A DNA stretch of 64,000 nucleotides from Corynebacterium minutissimum (GCF_000805675.1 NZ_JSEF01000008.1:36820-100819), one strand, 5' to 3'. Counted from the first letter of the stretch, positions 44,278 to 56,308 are shown. Notes: a model not told the origin generated them from the letters alone. Numbers and translations: made by a program.

Positions 44278-44886
44278 ATGGTTCGACAAAGGATGACCGG
44301 CCGTGAACGCCGTGAACAGTTGATTTCCATTGGCCGGGCGGCCTTCGCGGAGCTTGGCTTCGATGGCGCCAGCGTAGAGGAGATCGCCGCGCGCGCAGGT
44401 GTGTCCAAGCCGGTGGTGTACGAGCACTTCGGTGGCAAGGAAGGCCTTTACGCAGTGGTCATTGACCGTGAGCTGGTGGCCTTGGAAAAGGTGGTCACTG
44501 AGTCCTTGCAAGAAGGCTCCTGGCGTGAGCGTATTGAGCGCGGCGTGGTGGCGCTGTTGACCTATGTGGACGAGGAGACTGATGGCTTCCTCATCCTGGT
44601 GCGTGATTCCAAGCCGGGCGATGAGCGGAGTTTCTCCACGCTGCTGAACACCGCAGTGAATCAGATTGCCCACATTTTGGGAGAGGCCTTTGAACACCGT
44701 GGGCTCGACCCCGAGCTTGCTGTGCTCTACGGCCAGGCGTTGGTGGGCATGGTGGCGACCACGGCCCAATGGTGGTTGGATGAGCGCGAGCCTTCCCGCG
44801 AGACGGTTGCCGCGCACATCGTGAACTTGTGCTGGAATGGCTTGGCCGGAATGGAAGCTGCACCGAAGTTGAAGGGAGATGAGTAG
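44278..44886 (+). CDS. TetR-family transcriptional regulator, upstream of mfd
   Basis: The protein has 202 residues. The N-terminal TetR HTH is at about 8-55 (LISIGRAAFAELGFDGASVEEIAARAGVSKPVVYEHFGGKEGLY), and the ligand-binding part ends with QWWLDEREPSRETVAAHIVNLCWNGL, similar to FadR/AcnR-like regulators of actinobacteria. The mfd GTG starts immediately after its TAG with no spacer, so the two are translated from one mRNA. TAGAGT is 6 nt before the ATG. The target is unknown. Confidence 0.92.
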   Translation: MVRQRMTGRERREQLISIGRAAFAELGFDGASVEEIAARAGVSKPVVYEHFGGKEGLYAVVIDRELVALEKVVTESLQEGSWRERIERGVVALLTYVDEETDGFLILVRDSKPGDERSFSTLLNTAVNQIAHILGEAFEHRGLDPELAVLYGQALVGMVATTAQWWLDEREPSRETVAAHIVNLCWNGLAGMEAAPKLKGDE

Positions 44887-47800
44887 GTGGCAACTCCGAT
44901 GCTGGGAGGACTGCTCAAGGTAGCCGCCTCCGATCCCAAACTCAAAGGCCTTGCCGCCCAGGTAGGTACGCAATCTCTACATATCACGGGCATCGATCAG
45001 GCCCGGCCCTGGGCCATCGGCACCTTGGCCCACCATGCGCCCGTCCTTGTTGTGGCAGCGTCGGGACGCGAGGCCGAGGATCTCAGTGCGGAGCTCACCG
45101 CGTTGCTAGGAGACAAGGTTGCCTATTTCCCCGCGTGGGAAACGCTGCCTCATGAGCGGCTCTCGCCGGCCCCGGATATCGTCGGCAAGCGCGCCCAAGT
45201 CCTCGACCTAGTTGGTGCGGGCAAGGCCCAAGTCGTGGTGACCTCAGCGCGCGGATACTGCCAGCCCATCCTCAGTAAGGTGGAGGGCCGTGCGCCGATT
45301 TTCCTCAAAGAAGAGGAAGAACACGAGTTCTCAACTATCGTCTCTGAACTGGAGTTTCGCGCGTATAGGCACGTAGACATGGTGGCGAAGCGCGGAGAGT
45401 ACGCGACGCGTGGCGGCATCCTCGATATTTTTCCCACGACGTCCGACTATCCGGTACGTGTCGAGTTTTGGGGCGATGAGATTACGGATATCCGCCAGTT
45501 CTCCGTAGCGGACCAGCGAGCTATTCAGGAGATTGAGGTCGGGGAAGTTGCCATCTACCCTGCGCGCGAGCTTCCCATCACCAATGAGGTGGCCGCACGG
45601 GCTCGCGACCTAGCGCAAAAGTTTGGCGGCAATGCGGCACTGGCTGAGCTGCTTACAAAGGTCGGTGAACACATCCCGGCTGAAGGTATGGAGGCGCTGT
45701 TGGCCGTGCTTGCCGACGCCCCCTTTGTCACCCTCCCCGAACTCCTCCCGACCGGAACACACGTGCTCCTCGTGGCACCGGAGAAGATCCGTACTCGTAT
45801 CGCAGACTTGGAATCCACTGACGCCGAGTTCCTGGCTGCCGGCTGGGAAGCCGCTGCCATGGGTGCAGATGGCCCGTTGGCTGCGGAGGGACTGGACACG
45901 GAGGCGTCGAGTTATCGCTCCTATGAGTCCTTGGAGGCCACGTGCGCGCAGATTGAGGCTCCCCTGTGGACCTTTGCGCCCCCAGGTATGTTTGCCGCTG
46001 CGGAATCGGAGACCTTGCCGCTCGACTATGAACCTGGCCCCACACCGCGTGGCGATATTGAGCAGATCGATGCCATGATGGCGCAGCTGTTGGCCCACAC
46101 CACCGCGGGCGGGCGGGCAGCTTTCATCGCTCCTGCCCAGGGCGCTATCAAGCGCATGGTGGAGCGTTTTGCAGAGAAGGGGATTCCCACCAAGGTCGCT
46201 ACTCCTGGATGGGAGCCTAGCCCCGGTGAAGTCACGCTCTATCAAGCACTGAGCCATGCTGGCCTGGTTTTCCCCAAGGTACGCAAGCTTAAGGACGCTG
46301 AAGCGCTTCCGCTCGTCGTGGTCACAGAAACGGACCTGACGGGTAACCGCGTGGGCGATATTGCGGGCGCGAAACGTCGCCCAGCAAAGCGTCGCAACCG
46401 CGTCGATCCGCTGGCACTTAAGCAGGGCGACTACGTGGTGCATGAAACACATGGCATCGGCAAATTCCTCAAGATGGCCGAGCGCACCATCCAGACCGGT
46501 GACGAGACCTCGCGCCGCGAGTACATCGTTCTCGAATATGCCGCCTCCAAGCGTGGTCAGCCCGCCGACCAGCTGTGGGTTCCCATGGACTCGCTGGACC
46601 TGCTGAGCAAGTACACCGGTGGTGAGGCACCAACGCTGTCTAAAATGGGCGGCTCGGATTGGAAGAACACCAAGAAGAAGGCGCGCGCTGCCGTCCGCGA
46701 AATCGCTGGTGAGCTGGTAGAGCTCTACGCCAAGCGCCAAGCCGCACCCGGTCACCAATTTGGGCCCGATACTCCTTGGCAGGCGGAGATGGAGGATAAC
46801 TTCCCCTTCGTCGAAACCGAAGACCAGATGCTGGCTATTGATGCCGTCAAGGAAGACATGGAATCCTCAGTGCCGATGGACCGCGTCGTCGTCGGTGACG
46901 TGGGTTATGGCAAGACTGAGGTGGCGGTGCGCGCTGCCTTCAAGGCGGTACAAGACGGCAAGCAGGTCGCAGTGCTCGTACCTACCACGCTGCTGGCGCA
47001 GCAGCACGCCGATACGTTCCGTGAGCGCATGCAAGGATTCCCCGTAGACATCGAGGTGCTCTCGCGCTTTACCTCGGCCAAGGAATCCAAGGAGATCCTG
47101 GCTGGCTTGGCGGATGGTTCCGTGGACATCGTCATCGGTACTCACCGCCTGCTGCAGACAGGCGTGCAGTGGAAGAACTTAGGCCTCATCGTGGTGGATG
47201 AGGAGCAGCGCTTCGGCGTGGAGCACAAGGAACACATCAAGGCGCTCAAGGCGAGTGTGGACGTCCTCACCATGTCCGCAACTCCGATTCCCCGTACCTT
47301 GGAGATGTCCATGGCGGGTATCCGCGAGATGTCCACCATCTTGACGCCACCGGAGGACCGCCATCCGGTCTTGACCTATGTGGGGGCCTACGAAGATAAG
47401 CAGGTTGCAGCTGCAATCCGCCGCGAGTTACTGCGTGACGGTCAGGTCTTCTTCATCCACAACAAGGTTGCGGACATTGAGAAAAAAGCCCGTGAACTGC
47501 GTGATCTCGTGCCAGAAGCCCGCATCGTGGTGGCCCACGGCCAGATGAACGAGGAAGTTCTCGAGCAGACCGTCCAAGGCTTCTGGGATCGCGAGTTCGA
47601 CGTACTGGTTTGTACCACCATCGTGGAAACAGGCCTAGACATCGCTAATGCGAATACCCTCATCGTGGAAAACGCCCACCACATGGGTCTGTCCCAGCTG
47701 CACCAGCTGCGCGGGCGCGTGGGCCGCTCCCGTGAGCGTGGCTACGCCTATTTCCTCTACCCGAAGGGCGCCACGCTCACAGAAACTTCCTACGACCGCC

Positions 47801-48537
47801 TGGCCACCATTGCCCAGAACAACGACCTCGGCGCCGGTATGGCCGTGGCCATGAAGGACCTGGAGATGCGAGGAGCCGGCAACGTGCTCGGCGCTGAGCA
47901 ATCCGGCCACATCGCTGGCGTGGGCTTTGATCTCTACGTCCGCCTCGTGGGCGAGGCTGTGGAGACCTTCAAGGCGCTTGCTAGGGGAGAGGCCCCTATC
48001 GTTACGGACGAGGGGCCGAAGGAGATCCGTATCGACTTGCCTGTCGACGCCCACATTCCAGAAAGCTACATCAACTCCGAACGCCTGCGCCTCGAGGTCT
48101 ACCGCAAACTCGCAGCCTCCAAGGACAATGCGGACCTCCAGAACACTGTGGAGGAGATGGAGGATCGCTACGGTCCTGTCCCGGAGCCGGTGCAACGCCT
48201 TCTGGCTGTGGCCCGCTTGCGCCACCAGGCGCGCCGGGCTGGTGTCGCCGACATCACCGTGCAGGGAACACGCATCAAGGTCCACCCGGTGGAGCTCACG
48301 GATTCCAAGCAGGTGCGCCTCAAGCGCCTCTTCCCAGGCTCAAACTACCGTGCGGCCGCCAAGGCCATCCAGCTCAACTTCCCCAAGGCCGGGCGCAACG
48401 TCACGGACCCCAAGCTGCGTGACGTTGAACTTCTCCAGTGGATGGCAGATTTCCTAGCATCGATGTTTGAACTCGAGCGAGTCGACGTCAGCGGTGCTAA
48501 GACGAAGAAGAACGTCATTAGCGTAGGAGAAAAGTAG
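44887..48537 (+). CDS. mfd: Transcription-repair coupling factor
   Basis: The 1216-residue SF2 translocase removes stalled RNA polymerase and recruits UvrA. The order is a UvrB-like N-terminal module (LPHERLSPAPDIVGKRAQVL and EGRAPIF), an RNA-polymerase-interacting domain (LKQGDYVVHETHGIGKFL), and the RecG-like motor with Walker A GDVGYGKTE at 670-678, DEEQ at 771-774, TATPIPRTL and the TRG region RGAGNVLGAEQSGHI, then a C-terminal TRCF domain. It starts with GTG directly at the TetR stop codon and ends overlapping the next gene's start by one base. Confidence 0.96.
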   Translation: MATPMLGGLLKVAASDPKLKGLAAQVGTQSLHITGIDQARPWAIGTLAHHAPVLVVAASGREAEDLSAELTALLGDKVAYFPAWETLPHERLSPAPDIVGKRAQVLDLVGAGKAQVVVTSARGYCQPILSKVEGRAPIFLKEEEEHEFSTIVSELEFRAYRHVDMVAKRGEYATRGGILDIFPTTSDYPVRVEFWGDEITDIRQFSVADQRAIQEIEVGEVAIYPARELPITNEVAARARDLAQKFGGNAALAELLTKVGEHIPAEGMEALLAVLADAPFVTLPELLPTGTHVLLVAPEKIRTRIADLESTDAEFLAAGWEAAAMGADGPLAAEGLDTEASSYRSYESLEATCAQIEAPLWTFAPPGMFAAAESETLPLDYEPGPTPRGDIEQIDAMMAQLLAHTTAGGRAAFIAPAQGAIKRMVERFAEKGIPTKVATPGWEPSPGEVTLYQALSHAGLVFPKVRKLKDAEALPLVVVTETDLTGNRVGDIAGAKRRPAKRRNRVDPLALKQGDYVVHETHGIGKFLKMAERTIQTGDETSRREYIVLEYAASKRGQPADQLWVPMDSLDLLSKYTGGEAPTLSKMGGSDWKNTKKKARAAVREIAGELVELYAKRQAAPGHQFGPDTPWQAEMEDNFPFVETEDQMLAIDAVKEDMESSVPMDRVVVGDVGYGKTEVAVRAAFKAVQDGKQVAVLVPTTLLAQQHADTFRERMQGFPVDIEVLSRFTSAKESKEILAGLADGSVDIVIGTHRLLQTGVQWKNLGLIVVDEEQRFGVEHKEHIKALKASVDVLTMSATPIPRTLEMSMAGIREMSTILTPPEDRHPVLTYVGAYEDKQVAAAIRRELLRDGQVFFIHNKVADIEKKARELRDLVPEARIVVAHGQMNEEVLEQTVQGFWDREFDVLVCTTIVETGLDIANANTLIVENAHHMGLSQLHQLRGRVGRSRERGYAYFLYPKGATLTETSYDRLATIAQNNDLGAGMAVAMKDLEMRGAGNVLGAEQSGHIAGVGFDLYVRLVGEAVETFKALARGEAPIVTDEGPKEIRIDLPVDAHIPESYINSERLRLEVYRKLAASKDNADLQNTVEEMEDRYGPVPEPVQRLLAVARLRHQARRAGVADITVQGTRIKVHPVELTDSKQVRLKRLFPGSNYRAAAKAIQLNFPKAGRNVTDPKLRDVELLQWMADFLASMFELERVDVSGAKTKKNVISVGEK

Positions 48538-49019
48538 TGGATGCCACCAACAGCCCTAGTGTGAAGCCGCGCTCTAACTCACGAATAGCTCTGTTGGTGG
48601 TGTGGATTGTCGCGGCGCTGGTGAGCATTCCTGTGGTGTTGGCGCTGAAGTTTGTGAGCGGGAATGCAGGCTGGTACGCCGTCATGCTGATGTTGGGTGG
48701 GGTGGTGCCCCTAGGAGTGTGGATGCTCATCGGCTTTCTCCCGCTGTTTATTCTCAGGGACTACGACAGCAACCTGGCGTGGGCATGGACCGGGCTAGCC
48801 ATGGTTTTCACCGGATTTATCATCGGCTGCGCCAATCTTCCGGATTTTGGCGATATTGGCCCTAGCGCTGTCCCCGCTTGGTGGTTCGGCAACGAGGACG
48901 CAGCCACGATTACCGGCATGCTATTTCTCGGCATCAGTGCTGTTGGCCACGTGCTGTGGCTAGTGAGCTGCATTGTTTATGCGGTGAAATCTCACCGCCA
49001 ACAGCCGCCGGTGTTTTAG
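48537..49019 (+). CDS. Small four-TM membrane protein of unknown function
   Basis: The protein has 160 residues. After a Ser/Asn/Arg tail it has about four TM helices (about 20-40, 45-70, 80-100, 125-150). No family motif is recognised. The GTG start uses the last G of the mfd stop codon, so expression follows mfd. It converges with the APC permease gene, overlapping its end by 4 bases. Confidence 0.75.
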   Translation: MDATNSPSVKPRSNSRIALLVVWIVAALVSIPVVLALKFVSGNAGWYAVMLMLGGVVPLGVWMLIGFLPLFILRDYDSNLAWAWTGLAMVFTGFIIGCANLPDFGDIGPSAVPAWWFGNEDAATITGMLFLGISAVGHVLWLVSCIVYAVKSHRQQPPVF

Positions 49020-50503
49020 AGAACGAGCTTGCCGGTGCTCAATCCCCACACGGCAGCAATGGCGCCGATAATCACGATCGCCACCACACACCACTCGAAG
49101 GTATTGAACACGCGCTCCTTCTTGTACAAGCGGGTAGCCACGTACGGGATCATGCTTGGAACAACGGCAAGCGCGCCGAGGAGTACGTAGACCGGATCGG
49201 CAGCGTAGATGAGCCACAGGGAGTAGATGAAGGCAACGAGGCCGATGAAGAAGTGACGGCGATTATCGCGGCGTCCTACCTCAGGCCCGGAAAGATCGAA
49301 CTTCACACCAGCATGTGGGTGGGTAAGCCCCTTTCCGCGCACGGTGAGAAGAACCAAGTACAGCGAGGAGAAAATGTAGGGCAGCAGGTACATGATGGTG
49401 GCCAGCTGCACCATGGCGTTATACGAGGTTTCGTTGAGGAAGAAGACGATGACAAAGAGCTGAATCGCCAAAGTAGAAATCAGCTGCGCGACCCACGGCG
49501 CGCCGGCAACGTTGACGGTGCCAATCTTGCGGGGGATGAGGCCGTCGACAGCCATGAGAACAATCGGCTCCGCGCACAGCATCTGCCAGGACACATACGC
49601 GCCCAGCACGGACAGGCATAGGCCCAGGGAGACGAGCGCGCCGCCCCATGGTCCCACCGCAGCGGTGAGGACGGAGGCCATGGAGTTATCCGGCAGTGCT
49701 GCCAGCTCCTCCTGAGTAAGCACGCCGAAACTCAAGGTGGAGACGGACACCAGAAGTGCCAGAACGCTGACAAAGCCAATCACTGTCGCGCGGCCGACGT
49801 CCTTGCGGGTACGGGCTTGCTTGGAGTACACCGAAGCGCCCTCTACACCGATAAAGACCCACACGGTAAAGAGCATGATGCCCTGTACCTGCTCAAAGAC
49901 GGACTTATCGGAGCGCTCGCCCCAGAAGTCCAGAGTGAACTTATCCCAGCTAAAGCCCACGAAGACCAGGATGACGATAAAGGCAAGGATAGGCACAATC
50001 TTGGCCACCGAGGTCACCATGTTCATGATGGCTGCTTGCTTAATACCGCGGGCCAGAACGGCGAAGATGCCCCATGACAACAGCGACACCGCGATGGCGG
50101 AGACCCACTGATGGTCCGCATCGAAGAAGGGCACGTAGTGGCCGATGGTGTTGAAGAATAGGGTGGCGTAGCCTACCTGCGCCATCACGGAACCTAGCCA
50201 GTAGCCCCAGCCAGATGTAAAGCCAATGAAGTCACCCAAGCCGGCGCGGACGTAGGAGTACACACCGGAGTCGAGGTGTGGCTTGCGGTGAGCAAGAATC
50301 TGGAACACGAAAGCTACAGAGAGCATGCCGATGCCCGCGATGAGCCAACCCAGCAGCATGGCGCCGGGTCCGGCCACGGAGGCAATGTTTTGCGGCAGAG
50401 AGAAGATGCCGGCGCCCACCGTGGAACCGATGATGAGCGCAACGAGCGTCCACAGCGTCACGGAGTGCGTGCGCGGCGATTCGGTGAGTGATGAAGAGGT
50501 CAT
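49016..50503 (-). CDS. APC-superfamily basic amino acid permease (ArcD/LysI-like)
   Basis: The protein has 495 residues and 12-13 TM helices. The APC signature after the first helix is GSTVGAGIFSLPQNIA, followed by WLIAGIGMLSVAFVFQ, GVYSYVRAGLGDFIGF, and WVFIGVEGASVYSKQARTRKDVGRATV. These blocks are typical of arginine/ornithine antiporters and the corynebacterial lysine uptake protein LysI. AAGGGG lies upstream of the ATG. No arginine deiminase genes are near. Confidence 0.9.
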   Translation of the reverse strand: MTSSSLTESPRTHSVTLWTLVALIIGSTVGAGIFSLPQNIASVAGPGAMLLGWLIAGIGMLSVAFVFQILAHRKPHLDSGVYSYVRAGLGDFIGFTSGWGYWLGSVMAQVGYATLFFNTIGHYVPFFDADHQWVSAIAVSLLSWGIFAVLARGIKQAAIMNMVTSVAKIVPILAFIVILVFVGFSWDKFTLDFWGERSDKSVFEQVQGIMLFTVWVFIGVEGASVYSKQARTRKDVGRATVIGFVSVLALLVSVSTLSFGVLTQEELAALPDNSMASVLTAAVGPWGGALVSLGLCLSVLGAYVSWQMLCAEPIVLMAVDGLIPRKIGTVNVAGAPWVAQLISTLAIQLFVIVFFLNETSYNAMVQLATIMYLLPYIFSSLYLVLLTVRGKGLTHPHAGVKFDLSGPEVGRRDNRRHFFIGLVAFIYSLWLIYAADPVYVLLGALAVVPSMIPYVATRLYKKERVFNTFEWCVVAIVIIGAIAAVWGLSTGKLVL

Positions 50504-50584
50504 TGGTCAAAAGTACCCCTTATGGCGGGTTTATGCGCAACTGTGGCGATTATCCATTCAGGTCGAGCTCTATACTCGGTGCTT

Positions 50585-51199
50585 ATGACTGTCCTGTTGC
50601 TCGATCCGCGTTGGCCCACAATGATCCCCATGGAAGCCCATGGAAAGCTGTTTGGACCTGCTGCTTTTACCGATGAAGTGCCGGTAAAGGTGCGCTGGAA
50701 CTTCGACGAGCTACTGTGCGGTGAGGATCCAGAAGGCAAAGGTGTGCTGGTAAGCACGAATGCGTCTGACCCCGAGGTGCGGGCGCTTCTCGACGCCTCC
50801 CATGACCTCATCCTCGCCCCTTCCCTCGACGACCCTCTGTGGCAGGCGCGGGAGGTCATGTCGAGGGCTCGCAGCATCGGTGAGTGGGAGCGCGATCAAA
50901 CCCATGACACCTTATTGCCCTACCTGGCTGAAGAATCCGCAGAGTTTGCTGACGCGGTGAGGGAAGGCGCGTCTGACGCTGAGCTTCTCAAAGAACTAGG
51001 AGACGTTTTTCTCCAAGTTCTTTTTCACGCAGAGATTGCCGCGCGAAGAGGTGCTTTCACCTTGGATGATGTCGCAGCGTCCTTTGTGACAAAAATGCGC
51101 TCCCGCGCGCCCTACCTGTTTGACGGTACAGAGGACGTCGTTGGGGTAGAGGAGCAGGAGCGCCTGTGGGCTGAGGGGAAAGCCCGCGAGAACCGTTAA
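50585..51199 (+). CDS. mazG: MazG-type nucleoside triphosphate pyrophosphohydrolase
   Basis: The protein has 204 residues. The N-terminal 85 residues form a poorly conserved domain (LLDPRWPTMIPMEAHGKLFG). The C-terminal all-alpha MazG domain has the metal ligands in LAEESAEFADAV and LKELGDVFLQVLFHAEIA (EExxE...ExxD pattern). It hydrolyses non-canonical or excess NTPs. The position upstream of eno agrees with actinobacterial order. The ATG at 50585 has TATACT 8 nt upstream, a very good -10, so it is leaderless. Confidence 0.9.
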   Translation: MTVLLLDPRWPTMIPMEAHGKLFGPAAFTDEVPVKVRWNFDELLCGEDPEGKGVLVSTNASDPEVRALLDASHDLILAPSLDDPLWQAREVMSRARSIGEWERDQTHDTLLPYLAEESAEFADAVREGASDAELLKELGDVFLQVLFHAEIAARRGAFTLDDVAASFVTKMRSRAPYLFDGTEDVVGVEEQERLWAEGKARENR

Positions 51200-51207
51200 G
51201 TGAGCTT

Positions 51208-51630
51208 CTAGCTCTGCTTCAGAACGGAGGACAGCAGCGGGGCGTAGTCCGCAATCTTGGAGGACAGGCCAGTGCCACCGGTGACGAGGGTGTCTTCCTT
51301 AACGATCTTGCACTCGAGGGCGCGGTCAGCGGTCTGGCCGGCGTACTTCACAGCGACGAGCGCCAGCGGGCCGAGGTCCTCGGAAGCGCCGAGGGCGGTG
51401 AGATTCTTGGACAGCTGGTTGCGGGTGGTGTTTTCAGTGAGCAGATCGCCCTCGGTGGTCTTATCAATGAGGGTCAGGGTGTTGCGCAGGGTGTCGCAGT
51501 CAGCGGTCTGGATGCCCTGGGACAGGAAGCCGCCGAGCTCCTCGAGGGAAGCAGCGGATGCGGTGGCAGGAACAGCAGCACCGAGGGTGACAACAGCGGC
51601 AGCGGTGGCGGCAATACGGCGGATGGACAT
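51208..51630 (-). CDS. Small secreted protein of unknown function
   Basis: The protein has 140 residues with a textbook Sec signal peptide (MSIRRIAATAAAVVTLGAA, cleavage after ATASA near 26). The mature part is about 110 residues, all-helical, with two cysteines (DCDTLRNTL and LECKIVKED) that could form a disulfide. No domain is recognised. AAGGAGATCC precedes the ATG at 51630, which decides the start. It is convergent with mazG. Confidence 0.8.
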   Translation of the reverse strand: MSIRRIAATAAAVVTLGAAVPATASAASLEELGGFLSQGIQTADCDTLRNTLTLIDKTTEGDLLTENTTRNQLSKNLTALGASEDLGPLALVAVKYAGQTADRALECKIVKEDTLVTGGTGLSSKIADYAPLLSSVLKQS

Positions 51631-51797
51631 GGATCTCCTTGAATTGTGAATAGAGAACAGCACTTTTCCCGGCTCGGCGAGCCGTTCAATGGCGTAGTGT
51701 AGCGCACAATGTTACGCATGGGAACACTGTGACATAATTTTTACCGTTCTGTGTCGTTCCGGGCTGACCGTAAAGGTGCGCTGTAGTATCCCTGCCT

Positions 51798-53998
<2,201 letters not shown>

Positions 53999-54045
53999 TC
54001 ACCTCTCCGAAGCTTCATTGTGCCCCGTGATTGTGGGCCACGTTT

Positions 54046-54075
54046 AAAGGCGTCACAGGAAACTGTGGCGCCTTT
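54046..54075 (+). terminator. Terminator of eno
   Basis: AAAGGCGTCACAG pairs with CTGTGGCGCCTTT (13 bp with one T-G) around a GAAA loop. It starts 48 bases after the eno stop codon. Confidence 0.85.
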
Positions 54076-54154
54076 GGCGTGACACCTGTTATTTTTGTGA
54101 CTCCCACGCGCGCCGTCCCGAACCCTGGCGGTTGATAGCTAGACTTACTCTCCG

Positions 54155-54625
54155 ATGGCACGCACTACCCCTACCCGCACGAAGCGCCGGAACACTGTTC
54201 CGGTCCACACGCGTGCCCGCGATGCCCACAAAACCCCGAAGCGCCCGAAGAAACCAAAGGGCCTCGATATTCTTGGGGTAGGCGTTATCATCGCGGTGGT
54301 ACTCGTCGTCTTGCTCACCATCGCCGTGCCGCTGCGCAACTACTACAACGGCCAGTCCGAAATTGCCCGCCTGGAAAGCTCCATCGCAGCCAAGCAAGAG
54401 CACAAGGACAAGCTCTTGGCGGAAATCGATAAGTATCGTTCGGACGAGTACATCAAACAAGAGGCCCGCCGCCGCTTCGGCGTCATGGACGAAGGCGAAA
54501 CCGCCTTCCGAATCATGGATCCGCGCATGGATTCCGGTGACACCGTGACCTCAGAGCACCGCGAAGACATTGATGAGCGCGAGTGGTACACCGTGCTGTG
54601 GGACTCCGTTGCCGAATCGGAATAG
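54155..54625 (+). CDS. ftsB: FtsB/DivIC-family septum formation protein
   Basis: This 156-residue bitopic protein has a long basic cytoplasmic N-terminus (1-40, Arg/Lys/Pro), a TM helix at about 42-64, an extracytoplasmic coiled coil (GQSEIARLESSIAAKQEHKD) and the DivIC/FtsB block YIKQEARRRFGVMDEGE. It belongs to the FtsQ-B-L divisome subcomplex. The following sequence, up to a tail with REWYTVLWDS, is longer than in E. coli FtsB. TAGACT lies 9 nt before the ATG. Confidence 0.9.
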   Translation: MARTTPTRTKRRNTVPVHTRARDAHKTPKRPKKPKGLDILGVGVIIAVVLVVLLTIAVPLRNYYNGQSEIARLESSIAAKQEHKDKLLAEIDKYRSDEYIKQEARRRFGVMDEGETAFRIMDPRMDSGDTVTSEHREDIDEREWYTVLWDSVAESE

Positions 54626-54659
54626 GACTCATCACAGTCGCCGTGTCACAATGGTTGCC

Positions 54660-55208
54660 ATGACCGTGACCGATGCTGATCTTGACGTTGTCCGCGAACA
54701 ACTTGGCCGCACCCCGCGCGGCGTCGTAGACATTGCTTACCGCACCCCCGACGGAGCGCCCGCAGTGATTAAAACTGCGCCCAAGCTTCCCGACGGCACC
54801 CCGTTCCCCACTCTCTACTACCTCACCGACCCGCGCCTGACGGCCGAAGCTTCGCGCCTGGAAGTCGCCCACGTCATGAAGTGGATGGAACAGCGCCTCG
54901 CAGACGATGAGACCCTGCAGAAGGACTATCTGGCTGCTCACGAGCACTACCTGGCCACTCGCAACGAGATGGAAGATCTCGGTACGCAATTCTCCGGTGG
55001 CGGTATGCCAGAGCGTGTGAAGTGCCTCCACGTGCTGATTGCGTATGCCTTGGCTGAAGGCCCGGACCGCGTACGTTTCGGCACGGAAGCCGTCGCAATG
55101 GCAGCCGAGCACGGTAAACTTCGTGGCAGCGCCATTCCTGATGAGTGGCCTACCGTGGGGGATTTGGGCATTGATATGGCCCAGTTTGATTTTTCTAACG
55201 CCGGTTAA
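54660..55208 (+). CDS. DUF501 domain protein
   Basis: The 182-residue soluble protein has the DUF501 pattern seen in all actinobacterial eno-ftsB loci: LGRTPRGVVDIAYRTPDGAPAV, the block PTLYYLTDPRLTAEASRLE, and GGGMPERVKCLHVLIAYAL with conserved Cys and His, then RFGTEAV. The biochemical role is unknown. The start could be 54651 or 54660; the latter has CACAAT 7 nt upstream. It lies between ftsB and ppx in a tight run, so it is cotranscribed with them. Confidence 0.88.
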   Translation: MTVTDADLDVVREQLGRTPRGVVDIAYRTPDGAPAVIKTAPKLPDGTPFPTLYYLTDPRLTAEASRLEVAHVMKWMEQRLADDETLQKDYLAAHEHYLATRNEMEDLGTQFSGGGMPERVKCLHVLIAYALAEGPDRVRFGTEAVAMAAEHGKLRGSAIPDEWPTVGDLGIDMAQFDFSNAG

Positions 55209-55224
55209 CAGAAAGGCTTGACCT

Positions 55225-56178
55225 ATGACTCGCGTCGCTGCTGTCGACTGCGGAACCAACTCCATTCGTCTGCTCATCAGTGAGATTCAAGACGATGGAA
55301 AGATTCGGGACATTTCCCGCACGATGGAAATTGTTCGCCTTGGTCAAGGCGTCGATGCTACCGGCGAGTTCGCTCCGGAGGCCCTCGCGCGTACTCGCGC
55401 TGCCTTGGAGGAGTACGTCAAGCAGATGAAGTTCGAAAAGGTTGAGCGCGTGCGCATGGTGGCTACCTCGGCCACGCGTGATGCCAAGAACCACCGCGAT
55501 TTCTTTGACATGACGGCGGAGCTTCTCGGCCAGATCCAGCCAGGCGCCCGCGCGGAAATTATCTCCGGTGAGGAGGAAGCCCTGTTGTCCTTTAGCGGCG
55601 CTGTGGCGGACCTCAGCTCGGAGAAGGGCCCTTATTGCGTCATTGATTTGGGCGGCGGCTCAACCGAGTTCGTCGTCGGCACTATCGACGGTGAGATCCT
55701 TGGCTCTCACTCCGCCCAGATGGGCTGTGTTCGTCTCACCGAGCGCATGATGCGCAGCGATCCGCCAACTGAAGCAGAAATCGAGATCGCCACCGACTAC
55801 GTCGCTGAGCGCATGGCCGATGTGGAGAAAATCGTGCCCATCGACAAGGCCGTCACCTTCGTCGGCTGTGCCGGAACGTTCACCACGTTGTCCGCCCTTG
55901 CCCAGGGAATGGAGCGTTATGACGCCGACTCCATCCATGGCTCTGAGCTGCGCTTCGACGCTCTGCGCGTGCTGACCCGTCAAATGATTGGTCTGGCCTC
56001 GGACGTGCGCGCCCTCAATCCGGTCATTCACCCAGGCCGCGCGGATGTCATCGGTGGTGGATGTGTCGCTGTCGAAGGCATCATGACCATGATTGAGCGC
56101 AACAGTAGCGCCCGCTCCTTCTTCATCAGCGAGAAGGATATTCTTGACGGAATTATTGCCGGCCTCGCTACAGCCTGA
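55225..56178 (+). CDS. ppx2: Ppx/GppA-family exopolyphosphatase (PPX2-like)
   Basis: The protein has 317 residues and is an ASKHA-fold phosphatase of the short, two-domain type. Phosphate 1 is VDCGTNSIRLLI, the catalytic Glu lies in SATRDAKNHRDF, phosphate 2 is DLGGGSTEFVVG, and a metal block GCAGTFTTLSAL follows. It releases phosphate from polyphosphate or pppGpp. AAAGGCTTG precedes the ATG. It is the last gene of the eno-region cluster and is followed by tRNA-Leu. Confidence 0.93.
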   Translation: MTRVAAVDCGTNSIRLLISEIQDDGKIRDISRTMEIVRLGQGVDATGEFAPEALARTRAALEEYVKQMKFEKVERVRMVATSATRDAKNHRDFFDMTAELLGQIQPGARAEIISGEEEALLSFSGAVADLSSEKGPYCVIDLGGGSTEFVVGTIDGEILGSHSAQMGCVRLTERMMRSDPPTEAEIEIATDYVAERMADVEKIVPIDKAVTFVGCAGTFTTLSALAQGMERYDADSIHGSELRFDALRVLTRQMIGLASDVRALNPVIHPGRADVIGGGCVAVEGIMTMIERNSSARSFFISEKDILDGIIAGLATA

Positions 56179-56231
56179 CCCAATATCTAGTGTGCGAGGA
56201 CCCGTGCCCTAAAATAAATGGGCACGGTTAG

Positions 56232-56308
56232 GCCCCCATAGCCCAATCGGCAGAGGCAGTCGACTTAAAATCGATTCAGTGTGGGTTCGAGTCCCACTGG
56301 GGGCACCA
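56232..56308 (+). tRNA. tRNA-Leu (anticodon TAA), CCA encoded
   Basis: Acceptor GCCCCCA/TGGGGGC, anticodon stem GTCGA/TCGAT with loop CTTAAAA (anticodon TAA), T-arm GTGGG-TTCGAGT-CCCAC, discriminator A at 56305 and CCA at 56306-56308. The variable arm is short for a leucine tRNA, so class II features are weak; the identity rests on the anticodon. Part of the 3' end is repeated directly downstream. Confidence 0.9.

Noticed and set aside
45610..46758. A 382-codon minus-strand open frame
   Set aside because: It is antisense within mfd and has no domain.
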